Notes: generated by a model from the sequence alone, not told the origin. A DNA stretch of 64,000 nt from Alienimonas californiensis (GCF_007743815.1 NZ_CP036265.1:1204501-1268500); one strand, 5' to 3'; positions 10,752 through 18,997 are shown, counted from the stretch's first letter. Numbers and translations are program-made.

Positions 10752-10997
10752 GATGCCCCAGAACCAGCAGCGCCCGAACCCTCTTTCCCTGAAGCGCACG
10801 CAACTCGTTCTGGGGCATCCGCTGACGCTCCTGCCCCAGCCACCCACGTCGAACTAAGACGCCGAAGCTGCACGACGTCCGGCGCGCCGGGCCGCATGCC
10901 CCAGAACCAGCAGCGCCCGAGCCCTCTTCCCCCCCGTTCGTCCACAACTCGTTCTGGGGCATCCGCTTCGCTCCTGCCCCAGCCACCCATGTCGAAC
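10752..10997. repeat. Two tandem copies of a ~103-bp palindromic REP unit
   Basis: Copy 1 spans 10752-10854 and copy 2 spans 10894-10997. Each begins with ATGCCCCAGAACCAGCAGCG, has the reverse arm CTCGTTCTGGGGCATCCGC, then CTCCTGCCCCAGCCACCCA and GTCGAAC. Within each unit GATGCCCCAGAAC pairs with GTTCTGGGGCATC to form a hairpin. The centres differ while the arms are conserved, as expected of folded repeats. They end about 60 bases before the RAYT start, the usual place for the cognate REPs. Confidence 0.82.
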
Positions 10998-11060
10998 GAG
11001 GACGCCCAGCCGCCCGGGCGTGGGGTTGATCGTTCAGGGTCGACGCGTCACCTTCGTCGC

Positions 11061-11624
11061 ATGGCCGGCCGCCGGAATTATAACGACCCCGGGCACGCCC
11101 ATTGCTTCACGTTCTGCTGTTATCGCCGGCTCAAGCTGCTCTCCAAAGAGCGCACCCGCGTTTGGGTCTGCGAGGCGATCGCAGCCGCCCGGGACGAACT
11201 CGGGTGGGACGTCTGGGCCTACGTGCTGATGCCGGAGCACGTTCATCTGCTGGCCTGCCCCCGCGAACGAATCTACGACGTCGCCGCGTTCCGCAAGGCC
11301 GTTAAGGAGCCGGTCGGGCGGCGGGCGATGGCGTATCTTGAAGAACAGGCCCCGGAGTTCCTGCCCCGACTCGTCCGCCGCCGCGGCCGGCGGACCGAAC
11401 GGCTGTTCTGGCAGTCCGGCGGCGGCCACGATCGGAATCTCTTCACCCCCGAGGCGGTGCGGGCGCAGGTTGATTATCTCCACCTCAATCCCGTCCGCCG
11501 GGGGCTGTGCGAACGGCCGGGCGACTGGCCCTGGTCCAGCGCCGCCGACTACGACGCCCGGAACCGCGGCGCCGAGCGGCCGGCGTCGCCGCTCCGTATT
11601 GAGTTCGACTCGTTGCCAACTTGA
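11061..11624 (+). CDS. REP-associated tyrosine transposase (RAYT, Y1 Tnp family)
   Basis: A 187-residue single-strand-specific transposase of the IS200/IS605-like Y1 group that handles REP hairpins. From the ATG at 11061 it reads MAGRRNYNDPGHAHCFTF, then ELGWDVWAYVLMPEHVHLLA. Here the HVH (HuH) motif supplies the metal ligands. The C-terminal part has the family phrase VDYLHLNPVRRGL with the candidate nucleophilic Tyr, and WPWSSAADY. The frame is open upstream to 10710, but that part is translated repeat DNA. Palindromic repeats lie on both sides (10590-10997 and 11634-11735), as expected of a RAYT locus. The gene looks intact and is G+C-rich, unlike the HEPN-like gene before it. Confidence 0.92.
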   Translation: MAGRRNYNDPGHAHCFTFCCYRRLKLLSKERTRVWVCEAIAAARDELGWDVWAYVLMPEHVHLLACPRERIYDVAAFRKAVKEPVGRRAMAYLEEQAPEFLPRLVRRRGRRTERLFWQSGGGHDRNLFTPEAVRAQVDYLHLNPVRRGLCERPGDWPWSSAADYDARNRGAERPASPLRIEFDSLPT

Positions 11625-11633
11625 AGGCGGGCG

Positions 11634-11735
11634 GGTGGCACTGGCGTCTCGCCAGTGGAGAGCGACGTTGCTCTTTGATCGATCCCCGCACCGGAGTTCC
11701 CCATCACCCTCCACTGGCAAGATGCCAGTGCCACC
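11634..11735. repeat. Inverted pair of CACTGGCG...CGCCAGTG hairpins
   Basis: The first hairpin (11634-11658) reads GGTGGCACTGGCG, loop TCT, CGCCAGTGG. The second (11711-11735) is its reverse-oriented partner CCACTGGCAAGATGCCAGTG followed by CCACC. The same hairpin in the same paired arrangement occurs at 40627-40727 and 41929-42027. It lies ten bases after the RAYT stop and is a likely substrate or product of such an enzyme. Confidence 0.85.
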
Positions 11736-11811
11736 CCGCCGAGCCGTGAGCGCGGCCCCCGGCGCCGCGCGGTGGGGAATTCTTCCGTCCAACGACCCGC
11801 GACTGCTTGAC

Positions 11812-11840
11812 AGCCCGCCCGGGGACGGGTGGGCTGTTTT
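11812..11840 (+). terminator. Terminator-like hairpin, second copy of the groEL2 terminator
   Basis: Stem AGCCCGCCCG/CGGGTGGGCT with loop GGGA, followed by GTTTT. The surrounding 48 bases differ from 9021-9068 at only a few positions. No gene ends close upstream except the RAYT 190 bases before. Either the terminator was duplicated with the island or this is a dispersed terminator-type repeat. Bases 11841-12251 hold no gene that I can support. Confidence 0.75.
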
Positions 11841-12251
11841 CATGTCCGGCGTCGGCCTGACCGTCGTTCAACCCCGCCGCACCGCCCGGACGGCGGCGGG
11901 CGGCCTGCCCTCAACCCCTCGCGGTCGTCGGCAGGCCGGGATGACGCCGGCCCCTCGCCCGGAGACCGCACGCCGCTCTCCGGCCGACGTCTCTTCGCGG
12001 GCGCCGCGAAGCGAAGGCGTGCCGCCCGACGCCGTGCAGGAACTCCTGGGCCGCAAAGACGTTCGGGCCACAACGCCGTTTCCGCTTCGAGCCGGCGCCC
12101 GTCGCCTGACCCGTGGCGGTCGCGGCGCGGTCCGCCCGGCCGATTTCGACCTCCCCGAGCCCGGCGCCGTGCCAGTTCACGCGCGAGCGTTCTCTTGCGG
12201 AGCCCCGGAGAGACGCGCGTTCGGCTCCCACCGACGTTCGGGGAGCCTCGC

Positions 12252-12623
12252 GTGTCGCCAGAGCAGCTAATGCAGAACTGGGCGTCTCGCTTCAACCCGG
12301 CCGACATTGAAGGACTGGCTTCACTTTACGCACCGGGCGCTACGAAGCGTCAGGTTGTGATCGAGCCGCTGCCGGGCCGCGAGGCGATTCGAGAGACGTT
12401 CTCGACGGGGTTTGGCCGTGCAAGAACGACCCGCATCGTTGAATTCATCTTCGCAGACAGCGATCGGGCCGTCCCGGAGCGGAACGGTCCGACCGGCCTT
12501 CGCGGCTGCGGGTTCTGCCGTGTCCGGAACGGCCAGATCGTCTTTCAACGGGGCCACTTCGATCAACGGTCGTCCTCCAGGCGACCGGGCGTTCCTGTTC
12601 CGGAGAACCCTCTTAGGACCTGA
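12252..12623 (+). CDS. SnoaL/NTF2-like domain protein
   Basis: A 123-residue small alpha/beta-barrel protein of the SnoaL/NTF2-like superfamily. Starting at GTG 12252 (preceded by GGGGAG at 12240-12245), it reads MSPEQLMQNWASRFNPADIEGLASLYAPGA. Then come PLPGREAIRETF, VEFIFADSDRAV and a closing VRNGQIVFQRGHFDQ. This order of helix, LYA, GR-x-AI and final strands is the normal family pattern. Members range from isomerases to non-catalytic ligand binders, so no reaction can be given. The last 15 residues (RRPGVPVPENP) look like an unstructured tail. It stands alone between the RAYT region and aqpZ. Confidence 0.78.
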   Translation: MSPEQLMQNWASRFNPADIEGLASLYAPGATKRQVVIEPLPGREAIRETFSTGFGRARTTRIVEFIFADSDRAVPERNGPTGLRGCGFCRVRNGQIVFQRGHFDQRSSSRRPGVPVPENPLRT

Positions 12624-12633
12624 CAATTCATTC

Positions 12634-12716
12634 AAGCCGAACCCGCAGCGGGGCGGCGCCCGGGCGCTCGCCTTCGGCTCGATTCGCCCGATCGCCGCCC
12701 CGCTGCGGGTCGGCTT
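12634..12716. repeat. Inverted repeat between the SnoaL-like gene and aqpZ
   Basis: AAGCCGAACCCGCAGCGGGG with GCGGCG (12634-12658) is complementary to CGCCGCCCCGCTGCGGGTCGG with CTT (12693-12716), with one extra A in the first arm. The 34-base centre is G+C-rich. No T-run follows, so it is a dispersed palindrome or weak terminator. The stretch up to 12827 contains nothing else recognised. Confidence 0.7.
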
Positions 12717-12827
12717 CCTTCAGGCGTCATTCGGCGTCCCGCGCGTCGCACCTGTCCTCACGTCGGGTCCTTTAGCCGAACATGTGATCCCCCTCCCAGT
12801 TCTCCAGCGCGCGAAAAAGGGTCCGTC

Positions 12828-13553
12828 ATGTTCAAGAAACTGTCGGCGGAGTTTCTCGGCACTTTCTGGCTCGTTCTGGGAGGCTGCGGCAGCGCCGTCC
12901 TCGCGGCCGCCTTCCCGGCGGTGGGTATCGGATTGCTCGGCGTTTCGTTGGCGTTCGGGCTCACCGTGGTGACCGGCGCTTACGCGCTCGGTCCGATTTC
13001 GGGCGGGCACTTCAATCCCGCGGTGTCGGTCGGCCTGTGGGCGGGCGGACGATTTCCGGCGACGCATGTGCTGCCCTACGTCGCGGCGCAACTCGGCGGC
13101 GCCGTCACGGGGGCCGGAACGCTTTACCTCATCGCGAGCGGACAAGCGGATTTCAGTCTCGCCGGCGGCTTCGCTTCGAACGGCTATGCAGAGCATTCCC
13201 CCGGGCAGTACTCGATGACGGCCGCCCTGATCGCCGAGTCGGTAATGACGTTTATGTTCCTGATCGTCATTTTGGGCGCCACGCATCAGCGTGCGCCGGT
13301 GGGGTTCGCCGGTCTCACGATCGGGCTCGCGTTGACGTTGATCCATTTGGTGAGCATCCCGGTCACCAATACTTCGGTGAATCCCGCGCGCAGTACCGGG
13401 CCCGCGATCTTCGTCGGCGGGTGGGCCTTGCAGCAACTTTGGCTGTTTTGGGTCGCCCCCGCCGCCGGCGCCCTGGCAGCGGGATTCACCTATAAGGCGA
13501 TATTTGAAGTCGAACCGTCCAAGCCGCCCCTCACGGGGCGTGTCACTGTTTGA
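12828..13553 (+). CDS. aqpZ: Aquaporin Z
   Basis: A 241-residue water channel of the inner membrane. The N-terminus reads [20 protein letters not shown], as in AqpZ. The first pore loop is [12 protein letters not shown] and the second is [13 protein letters not shown], giving both NPA boxes. Selectivity-filter features fit AqpZ ([17 protein letters not shown] with Arg after the second NPA). Six hydrophobic segments are visible. It ends [16 protein letters not shown]. It has no obvious operon partners; the ATG at 12828 is well supported by homology. Confidence 0.97.
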   Translation: MFKKLSAEFLGTFWLVLGGCGSAVLAAAFPAVGIGLLGVSLAFGLTVVTGAYALGPISGGHFNPAVSVGLWAGGRFPATHVLPYVAAQLGGAVTGAGTLYLIASGQADFSLAGGFASNGYAEHSPGQYSMTAALIAESVMTFMFLIVILGATHQRAPVGFAGLTIGLALTLIHLVSIPVTNTSVNPARSTGPAIFVGGWALQQLWLFWVAPAAGALAAGFTYKAIFEVEPSKPPLTGRVTV

Positions 13554-13915
13554 CGTCTGTCCTCGGCGGCGGGGCGGCCTGCTGACGGCGTGCGATCTCC
13601 CTTCCCCTCGGGGCGGCAGGCCGTCAGACGCTTTTAAGCTGTCGGCCTGCCGGAGCGACGCCCGAACACTTATCGCTCCGTCGACGCCGCGCTCCATGCC
13701 GACGCCTCTCCGCTGACGCGGCGAGGCCGAGGCATGCCGCCCCGCCGGCGCCCGGCCGCCCGCCGGTCGGGTCCCGGTCAAAACCGCGGCGGGGGCCGGA
13801 TTTCCGCTTCTCAAACATTTCGGCGGCCCGGCGGCGGAAACGGCGAATTGCACTTCGGGGCGGCCGGGCGGGCGGCGATACTCGGGCGTTTCGCCCTCGC
13901 CCCGAAAGGTCGCCG
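13554..13915. other. Intergenic stretch without a recognisable gene
   Basis: A G+C-rich 360-base gap between aqpZ and the 13916 gene. Short complementary pieces (GGCCTGCTGACGG near 13578 and GGCAGGCCGTCAGACG near 13615) suggest an imperfect hairpin, perhaps the aqpZ terminator. No supported ORF or RNA gene is seen. Confidence 0.5.
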
Positions 13916-14551
13916 ATGAACACGCCCCCGCCCGTTTATACCGACGAAGAGAAGGCCCGCGAACGCGCCCGGCGGGCGGCGGTGCGGGCCGCCCTGCTGG
14001 ACGCGCTGCCGCCGCCGGACGCCGCCGTCCAGGGCGACCACGGCAGCTTTCGGGTCGAGCTCTGGCCGCCGCGGCCGGAGCGGCCGGCGGACGTCGCCCC
14101 GCCCCGCGATCGCTGGGGGCACGCCAACCCCGAGGGGACCTGGGACGCCGCCAAGCTGGTTCGCCTGATCGAGACCTTCGCCGCCGCCCGCGGGCCGGAC
14201 TTTTCGAAGGAGGAGTTCCTGCGGTGGGCGCTGCTGGGGTGCGGGACCGTGAACCGCTACTGCGGGTCGTGGCGGGCCGCCCGCGTCGCTGCCGGCCTGC
14301 CGCCCACGCCGGCCCGCCGCGACCGCACGACGGAGACGCTGCACCGCCTGCTCAGAACGCTGCACCTGAACCGCGCCCGCCGCACGCCGCTGACCGCCGA
14401 CGCGCTGGCCCGGGCCGCCGGCGTGGGCCGCGGGCCGATCGAACGGCTCGGCGGCGTGAAGCACCTCCGCAATTTATCTCACCTCTGGTCCGCCCGCCCG
14501 GCGCCCCCGGCGGGCGCCGCCGGCGTCTCGCCAGAGCCCCCCGCCGCTTGA
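13916..14551 (+). CDS. Uncharacterised protein with a homing-endonuclease-associated-repeat-like segment
   Basis: A 211-residue soluble, Arg/Pro-rich protein. Residues 70-130 contain GTWDAAKLVRLIETFAAARG, then TVNRYCGSWRAARVAAGLP. The last phrase has the pattern of the short helical repeat often found beside HNH and homing nucleases (FGSW..A...AGL). No nuclease motif is present. The C-terminal half contains a helix-turn-helix-like piece, TADALARAAGVGRGPIERLG. DNA binding is plausible but inferred. The end is Ala/Pro low complexity. It starts with the ATG at 13916, five bases after AAAGGT. Confidence 0.6.
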   Translation: MNTPPPVYTDEEKARERARRAAVRAALLDALPPPDAAVQGDHGSFRVELWPPRPERPADVAPPRDRWGHANPEGTWDAAKLVRLIETFAAARGPDFSKEEFLRWALLGCGTVNRYCGSWRAARVAAGLPPTPARRDRTTETLHRLLRTLHLNRARRTPLTADALARAAGVGRGPIERLGGVKHLRNLSHLWSARPAPPAGAAGVSPEPPAA

Positions 14552-14613
14552 CCCCTGTCGGCGACGCATCCAAACTCGCCGGGCCGTTCCCGTGTTTCTT
14601 CCGGAGTCGTGAC

Positions 14614-15318
14614 GTGACGACCGTCGCCGCCGCGTTGTGTCTGGCCGTCCCCCTGCTCGCCGTCCAGATTGCGGACGGGGCGGGCGACTCCCGGGAGGTG
14701 CCCGGGTGGGGCGTCGCGATCAACCCGGGCGGCGACGGCCGGTTCGCCCCGGACGGTTCGCGGCTGACCCTCTCCGCCCCCGGCCCCGTGCACGGCCTCA
14801 GCGCGGAGCTGAACCAGATGAACGCCCCCCGCGTGCTGCAACCGGCGGAGGGGGACTTCGACGTAGAGGTGAAGGTCGAGGGCGGCTTCGCTCCCGGCCG
14901 GGCGACGCTGCGGGTCCGCAAGGCGTACCACGGCGCCGGCCTGTTGCTGATGAAGGACGACCGGACCTACATCCGCCTGGAACGGGCCTCGTTCCGGGCG
15001 GACGGGCAAACGCGGCACTACGCCAACTTTGAACTTCGCTTGGACGGCCAACTCCAGCGGATCGGACTGGCGACGGACATGCCGCTGGACCCGACCCAGC
15101 CGACCTGGTTGCGTCTGGAACGGCGGGGCGACGTGGTGACGGCTCGCGTGCGTCAGCAGCAGGGGGCCTGGAAGACGTTGGGGGACAAGTCGGCTCCGCT
15201 GCCGTTGGTGGTGCAGGTCGGCGTGTGTGCGGTCAACGCCTCGACCGTGCCGTTCCGCCCGACGTTCTCCGAATTAAAAGTCGTCGCGGCGGGCGACTCC
15301 GCCGCCCCCGGGACCTGA
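14614..15318 (+). CDS. Secreted DUF1349-like (concanavalin-type) protein
   Basis: About 234 residues from the GTG at 14614, which has CCGGAG seven bases upstream. A signal peptide (TTVAAALCLAVPLLAVQIADG) is followed by a beta-rich domain: NAPRVLQPAEGDFDVEVKVE, HGAGLLLMKDDRTYIRLERAS, WLRLERRGDVVTARV and VGVCAVNASTVPFRPTFSEL. This order resembles DUF1349 proteins, which adopt a concanavalin A-like lectin/glucanase fold and are often periplasmic. No catalytic pair is obvious, so binding rather than hydrolysis is possible. The assignment is by motif memory and moderately sure. Upstream in-frame sequence to 14224 is a shadow of the previous gene. Confidence 0.78.
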   Translation: MTTVAAALCLAVPLLAVQIADGAGDSREVPGWGVAINPGGDGRFAPDGSRLTLSAPGPVHGLSAELNQMNAPRVLQPAEGDFDVEVKVEGGFAPGRATLRVRKAYHGAGLLLMKDDRTYIRLERASFRADGQTRHYANFELRLDGQLQRIGLATDMPLDPTQPTWLRLERRGDVVTARVRQQQGAWKTLGDKSAPLPLVVQVGVCAVNASTVPFRPTFSELKVVAAGDSAAPGT

Positions 15319-15353
15319 CCCGCGGACGGCGCCGGCCCGCGAGGGAACGCCCC

Positions 15354-15408
15354 GCCGACGTGCCGATCGCCGCCCCCGCGGGGCGGCGCTTCGACCTCAC
15401 GGGGAGTG
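15354..15408 (+). pseudogene. Fragment of a second SRPBCC gene
   Basis: These 55 bases match the beginning of the SRPBCC gene (about 16067-16121) at 48 positions by eye and would read ADVPIAAPAGRRFDLTGSA. No start codon or continuing domain is present. It appears to be the debris of a paralogue or of a partial duplication, and it lies 36 bases after the DUF1349-like gene. Confidence 0.6.
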
Positions 15409-15596
15409 CGGGCGGGCGGCGCCTCCGGCGTTCCCGGAGGGCGCCGCGCCGCTCGGCCCTGACCCCACGAAGGCTGGTTCGAGAGTGCGTCGACGGAGCG
15501 GTCCCGGCACAATGGCGACACGGACGGCGGGGTCTCCCGGGCGATGCGCCCGGCTCCGCCGCTTCCGACACCCAAGCGTTCGAAAAGGAGTCTTCG

Positions 15597-15725
15597 ATGG
15601 CTGGTAAAAGTGGCACTCAGGGCAGCCCGTCCGCAAACAAGGGCGACCAGGGCGCTAAGGGCGGTCAGGGCGCAAAGGGCGGCCAGGGCGCTAAGGGCGG
15701 CCAGGGGGGCAAAGGCGGGAAGTAA
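15597..15725 (+). CDS. 42-residue Gly/Lys/Gln repeat protein
   Basis: The ATG at 15597 is preceded by a strong Shine-Dalgarno sequence AAAAGGAG (15583-15590), which is notable in a window where few genes have one. The peptide starts MAGKSGTQGSPSANKGDQG, then repeats QGAKGG four times and ends in GKGGK. The DNA repeat is 18 bases long (15648-15719), with only third-position differences between units. The protein is basic, without hydrophobic segments, and probably disordered. It might bind nucleic acid or polyanions, but that is inference. No homologous family is recognised. Confidence 0.65.
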   Translation: MAGKSGTQGSPSANKGDQGAKGGQGAKGGQGAKGGQGGKGGK

Positions 15726-15786
15726 CCGCTAATCCGGCGGGGCGGCCCGTGCCGCCCCGCTCCGGACGCGGACTGCTCGTCTCACG

Positions 15787-15851
15787 CGGGGCGGCCGGGG
15801 CTGCGGGGAAGGACGGCATTTGCCGACCGACCCCCCGCCCCGGCCGCCCCG
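15787..15851. repeat. Inverted repeat downstream of the 42-residue gene
   Basis: GCGGGGCGGCCGGGGC near 15786-15801 pairs with GCCCCGGCCGCCCCG near 15837-15851. It could terminate the short gene but has no U-tract. The rest of 15726-16051 shows no gene. Confidence 0.55.
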
Positions 15852-16051
15852 TCGTTCATTTCGGCCGCCTCAATTTCTGCAATTGATCCGACGGCGGACG
15901 CCCGCCGGTTCGCCTCCGGAGGCGTGCGCGTGCGGCGCCGGGGGACCGGGCACTGGGGGACCGGGGGCGTGAACCGCGGACGCGACGGCCGGTTCGTCCC
16001 GCCCCGGCCGGCACGTCGCTCGCCGGAGCCACCGGCCCGCCCCCCCGATCC

Positions 16052-16528
16052 GTGCTTGAGCTGTCCGCCGACGTGCTGGTCGCCGCCCCCGTGCGGCGGT
16101 GCTTCGACCTCACGCGGAGCGTCGACGCCCACCGGGATTCGTCCACCCTCATCGGCGGGAGGCCCGTCGCCGGCCGGGTCTCCGGGCTGAGCGAATCGGG
16201 GGACGAAACGACCTGGTCGGCCCGGTTCTTCGGGATGCGGTTCCGGGTGCGGACGAAGATCACGGCGATGGAGGCCCCTGCCTCGTTCCATGAGGAGCGG
16301 GTCGCCGGCCTGGCCCGCATCTTCGAGCACACATACCGGTTCCGGCCGGAGGGGGACGGCGCCCGCGTGGAGGACATCTTCCGGGTGGGGCTGCCAGGCG
16401 GGGCCGCCGGAGACCTGCTGGCCGCGGCGCTCCTCCGCCGGCGGCTGCGTGCGGCGCAGCGGCGGCGGCTCGACTGGCTCCGGCGGACCTGCGAGGGCGA
16501 CGGCTGGACGGCCTATTTGACGCCCTGA
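16052..16528 (+). CDS. SRPBCC (START/Bet v1-like) family protein
   Basis: A 158-residue helix-grip protein beginning at GTG 16052: MLELSADVLVAAPVRRCFDLTRSVDAH. Further features are GRPVAGRVSGLSESGDETTW, a strand FFGMRFRVRTKITAMEAPAS, and an EHTYRFRPEGDGARVEDIFR core near the end. This is the polyketide cyclase/dehydrase-like subgroup, where members bind hydrophobic ligands in a cavity. A C-terminal Arg-rich helix (LLRRRLRAAQRRRLDWLRR) closes the protein. A partial copy of its start lies upstream at 15354. No pathway can be deduced from neighbours. Confidence 0.82.
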   Translation: MLELSADVLVAAPVRRCFDLTRSVDAHRDSSTLIGGRPVAGRVSGLSESGDETTWSARFFGMRFRVRTKITAMEAPASFHEERVAGLARIFEHTYRFRPEGDGARVEDIFRVGLPGGAAGDLLAAALLRRRLRAAQRRRLDWLRRTCEGDGWTAYLTP

Positions 16529-16750
16529 TCCCGCCGGACGTTGTACGGCTGGGGCTGGCGACGCTCGGGCTGCTATTGATTGCGCAGGCTGTTTGTCCGG
16601 ACCGGCGGACCGCAGTCAGCAACCACCTGATCCCCGTCGCGGCGTGGCTCGACGTCTCGCGGCGTCGACCTTCTCAGGCGGACCTCGATCCCATAACGTT
16701 CTCGCAACCGCGATGTGAAGAAACAGAGAAGAGACCGAGGGACCAAAGAC

Positions 16751-17791
16751 GTGACGACTTCCCCTGAACCACGCCAAGACGACCATTCCCCGGTCGACCG
16801 CCCGTCTTCGGGCGGCGACGGCGGTGCCGGGCAGGCCGCCGCGATCGTCGCCGCGTTCCTGGCCGTGTCCGCCGTCGCGTACCTTCTGGAACGGCCGGCG
16901 CACGCGTTTCTGTCCAATTACGAGGCGCTGACCTACGCGCCGGAGCATGGGCGGCTCAAATCGGAATATACGCTCCCCGAACAGCTGTCGAAGCTCTATC
17001 TGTTCGTCGTCATGCTGGTCGCGACGCTGGGGTATCTGGTCGCCGAGCGGCCCGCGACCGTCAAGCTGAGCATCGCCTTTCTGGCGCTGGGCTTCGTCGT
17101 GTATCTGGCGGAAAGCAATCTGATCCCCTCCTGGGCGAATCCGCCGTTCGGGGTCGCCGGCATGGCCTGCGTCGCGTTTTATCTCGTGCGGGCGCGCTCC
17201 TGGGCCGGCCTCGCCGCGCTTGCCTGCGGATTCGGCCTGATCAGCGCCGGGGCGCTGCAGGACCAGATCCACGAAAAAGAGTCCGTCCGCTCTGCGGCCC
17301 CGGACTTCGCCGTGGATCTCATTCATATCGTGCCGGAGGAGCGGTTCGACCTGCTGGGGGTCGCGGCCGTCTGCCTGGCCGCGGTCTTAAGTTTTCGCAC
17401 GGCTCTGCTGCGCTTTTTCGCGGACGAGCCGCGGGCCGGCCTGTTCATCCTGCTGTCGTCCGTCGCGCTGACGTTCGGCAACGGCTTGCTGCATCAGCCG
17501 TACCAACCCGGCGGCGCCCTCTTCGCCGTGGCGCTGACGATGACGAACGTCGGCGCCGGCCTGTTGCTGTGGGCCTGCAGTTCAATTCGACGTCCGCTCC
17601 CCCACATCCCCGGGGTCTCCGGAGCCCCTCTCACGCTCTGCCTGCTGTTTTTATTCGTCGCGCTGCCGGCCGTACACGGCAACGTCCGGAACTCCACGCC
17701 GCTATTATTGTGGCTGCCGGGCGTCGCCTTCGCAGCGGTTTATTTGTGGCGCCGCCACCCGGTTCGGCGCCGGGCGGCGGGGGCGGCCTGA
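16751..17791 (+). CDS. Multi-pass membrane protein of unknown function
   Basis: About 346 residues with an N-terminal hydrophilic region of 25 residues (MTTSPEPRQDDHSPVDRPSS) and roughly nine hydrophobic segments. Examples are AAAIVAAFLAVSAVAYLL, LFVVMLVATLGYLVA and PLTLCLLFLFVALPAVHG. A lumenal-type loop SNYEALTYAPEHGRLKSEYT follows the first segment, and a charged loop QDQIHEKESVRSAAPDF lies in the middle. The GTG at 16751 has CCGAGGG nine bases upstream; another GTG at 16715 would add 12 residues. No family was recognised, and the neighbours (SRPBCC, glycosyltransferase-like) do not suggest a job. Confidence 0.78.
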   Translation: MTTSPEPRQDDHSPVDRPSSGGDGGAGQAAAIVAAFLAVSAVAYLLERPAHAFLSNYEALTYAPEHGRLKSEYTLPEQLSKLYLFVVMLVATLGYLVAERPATVKLSIAFLALGFVVYLAESNLIPSWANPPFGVAGMACVAFYLVRARSWAGLAALACGFGLISAGALQDQIHEKESVRSAAPDFAVDLIHIVPEERFDLLGVAAVCLAAVLSFRTALLRFFADEPRAGLFILLSSVALTFGNGLLHQPYQPGGALFAVALTMTNVGAGLLLWACSSIRRPLPHIPGVSGAPLTLCLLFLFVALPAVHGNVRNSTPLLLWLPGVAFAAVYLWRRHPVRRRAAGAA

Positions 17792-17983
17792 CGGCTGGCG
17801 CCCTCTCCGGCTCGGGTCGGAGCGCCCGCCCGGCGGCGGGCGCCGGGCGGCGTGCAGACGGTAGGATCGAACGCGCGGGGGCGGCTCCGGACGTCTTTTC
17901 CGGACGGGACGGTCCTCCGCGATTGCGGCCGGGTCGGCCGGGGGGTTTCCTGACCCCCGTTCCTGCCGCCCCGTCGTGGTTCG

Positions 17984-18997
17984 TTGTCCAGCCCGCCGCA
18001 CCGACCGCTTCGCATTCTGCACGTCGGTCAGGACGACCTGTTCGCGGGGGTCGAGGGCGTCCAGCGCCGGTTCGTGCCGACGGGGCACTCGATCACGCCC
18101 GCTTCCAGCGGGCGCAAGCCGCTGTCGCCGGACTCCCTCCGGCGCCTATTGACCGGCCTGGGGACGGGAGCACGATACGAGGCGATCGTGCTCCCGGTCG
18201 TTCAATTCGATTGGCCCCACGACCGCTCCCAATTCAAGCGGGGGCTCCGCCGGATCGCCGCCGGGGTGATGCGGCAACCGGCGCTCAGTCATAGGCTCAG
18301 TCGGTGGCTGCGGCGGCGGGCCGAGGTCGTCGTGGCCCTCGATCGCTTCGACGCGCCGGACGTCGACGAGTCTTATATCAAAGCCGCGCCGGCGCTCTCC
18401 GTGTACTTCAAAGCGAACCTGCGGACCGCCGACGAGAACCGCCGGATCGGCGCCTGCCGGCTGGCGTTTCTGCCCTACTGGATCGCCGCCGATCGTTATC
18501 CCGATCCGGCCGCGACGTGCCAGGAGAAAGACGTCGACGTGCTGTTCGTCGGAGCCGTCAATTCGCCGGAGCGGGTCGAATGCCGTCGCGTACTGGCGTC
18601 GCTGAGCGAGTCGGTCCGCGTCGCGGCCCCGGAGGAGCGGCTTTCGTTCGAGGAATATTGCCGCCTCACCGCCCGGGCTTGGCTGACGATCTCGCCGCAG
18701 GGCTACGGGTACAACGGCTTTCGTCATTACGAGGCGATGCTGCTGGGTTCCATCCCGGTCGTCAATCGCCCCGATCCGCCGGTGGTGCACGACTTCGTCG
18801 ACGGCCGAAACTGTCTCTTATATGAACCCGGCCGCCTGCGGGAGCGGATCGAGGCGGCCCTGGCCAACCGGCGGGGCGTGGAGGCCGGGCTGGACGACCT
18901 CCGCCAGTTCGCCCTCGCCCGGCACAGCGTGCCCGCGGTGGGGGCTTATTTAACTGCCGAAATCCGCCGACAATTGTCCGGGGCGACCTGTTCCTGA
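17984..18997 (+). CDS. Glycosyltransferase-like protein (exostosin/GT1-like C-terminal part)
   Basis: About 337 residues from a TTG at 17984 (MSSPPHRPLRILHVGQDD). The N-terminal half has an alpha/beta pattern and ends with LRTADENRRIGACRLAFLPYWI. Then come DVDVLFVGAVNSPERVECRR and EEYCRLTARAWLTISPQGYG. A donor-site-like segment follows, FRHYEAMLLGSIPVVNRPDP, with FVDGRNCLLYEP after it. The EA-x-LLG-x-IPV phrase is typical of exostosin-like and GT-B transferases, where the Glu contacts the nucleotide sugar. The acceptor is unknown. A loosely similar protein is encoded at 45783-47012. The TTG start is the only upstream candidate in this frame. Confidence 0.72.
   Translation: MSSPPHRPLRILHVGQDDLFAGVEGVQRRFVPTGHSITPASSGRKPLSPDSLRRLLTGLGTGARYEAIVLPVVQFDWPHDRSQFKRGLRRIAAGVMRQPALSHRLSRWLRRRAEVVVALDRFDAPDVDESYIKAAPALSVYFKANLRTADENRRIGACRLAFLPYWIAADRYPDPAATCQEKDVDVLFVGAVNSPERVECRRVLASLSESVRVAAPEERLSFEEYCRLTARAWLTISPQGYGYNGFRHYEAMLLGSIPVVNRPDPPVVHDFVDGRNCLLYEPGRLRERIEAALANRRGVEAGLDDLRQFALARHSVPAVGAYLTAEIRRQLSGATCS

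Noticed and set aside
10590..10997. Possible CRISPR array
   Set aside because: Repeats are palindromic, unevenly spaced, of different lengths and next to a RAYT; there are no regular unique spacers and no cas genes.
10710..11060. N-terminal extension of the RAYT ORF
   Set aside because: This part is translated repeat DNA (PQNQQRP phrases twice); the transposase domain begins at the ATG at 11061.
11841..12251. ORFs between the second terminator and the SnoaL-like gene
   Set aside because: They are Arg/Ala/Pro-rich, overlap each other in several frames and lack a ribosome-binding site or domain.
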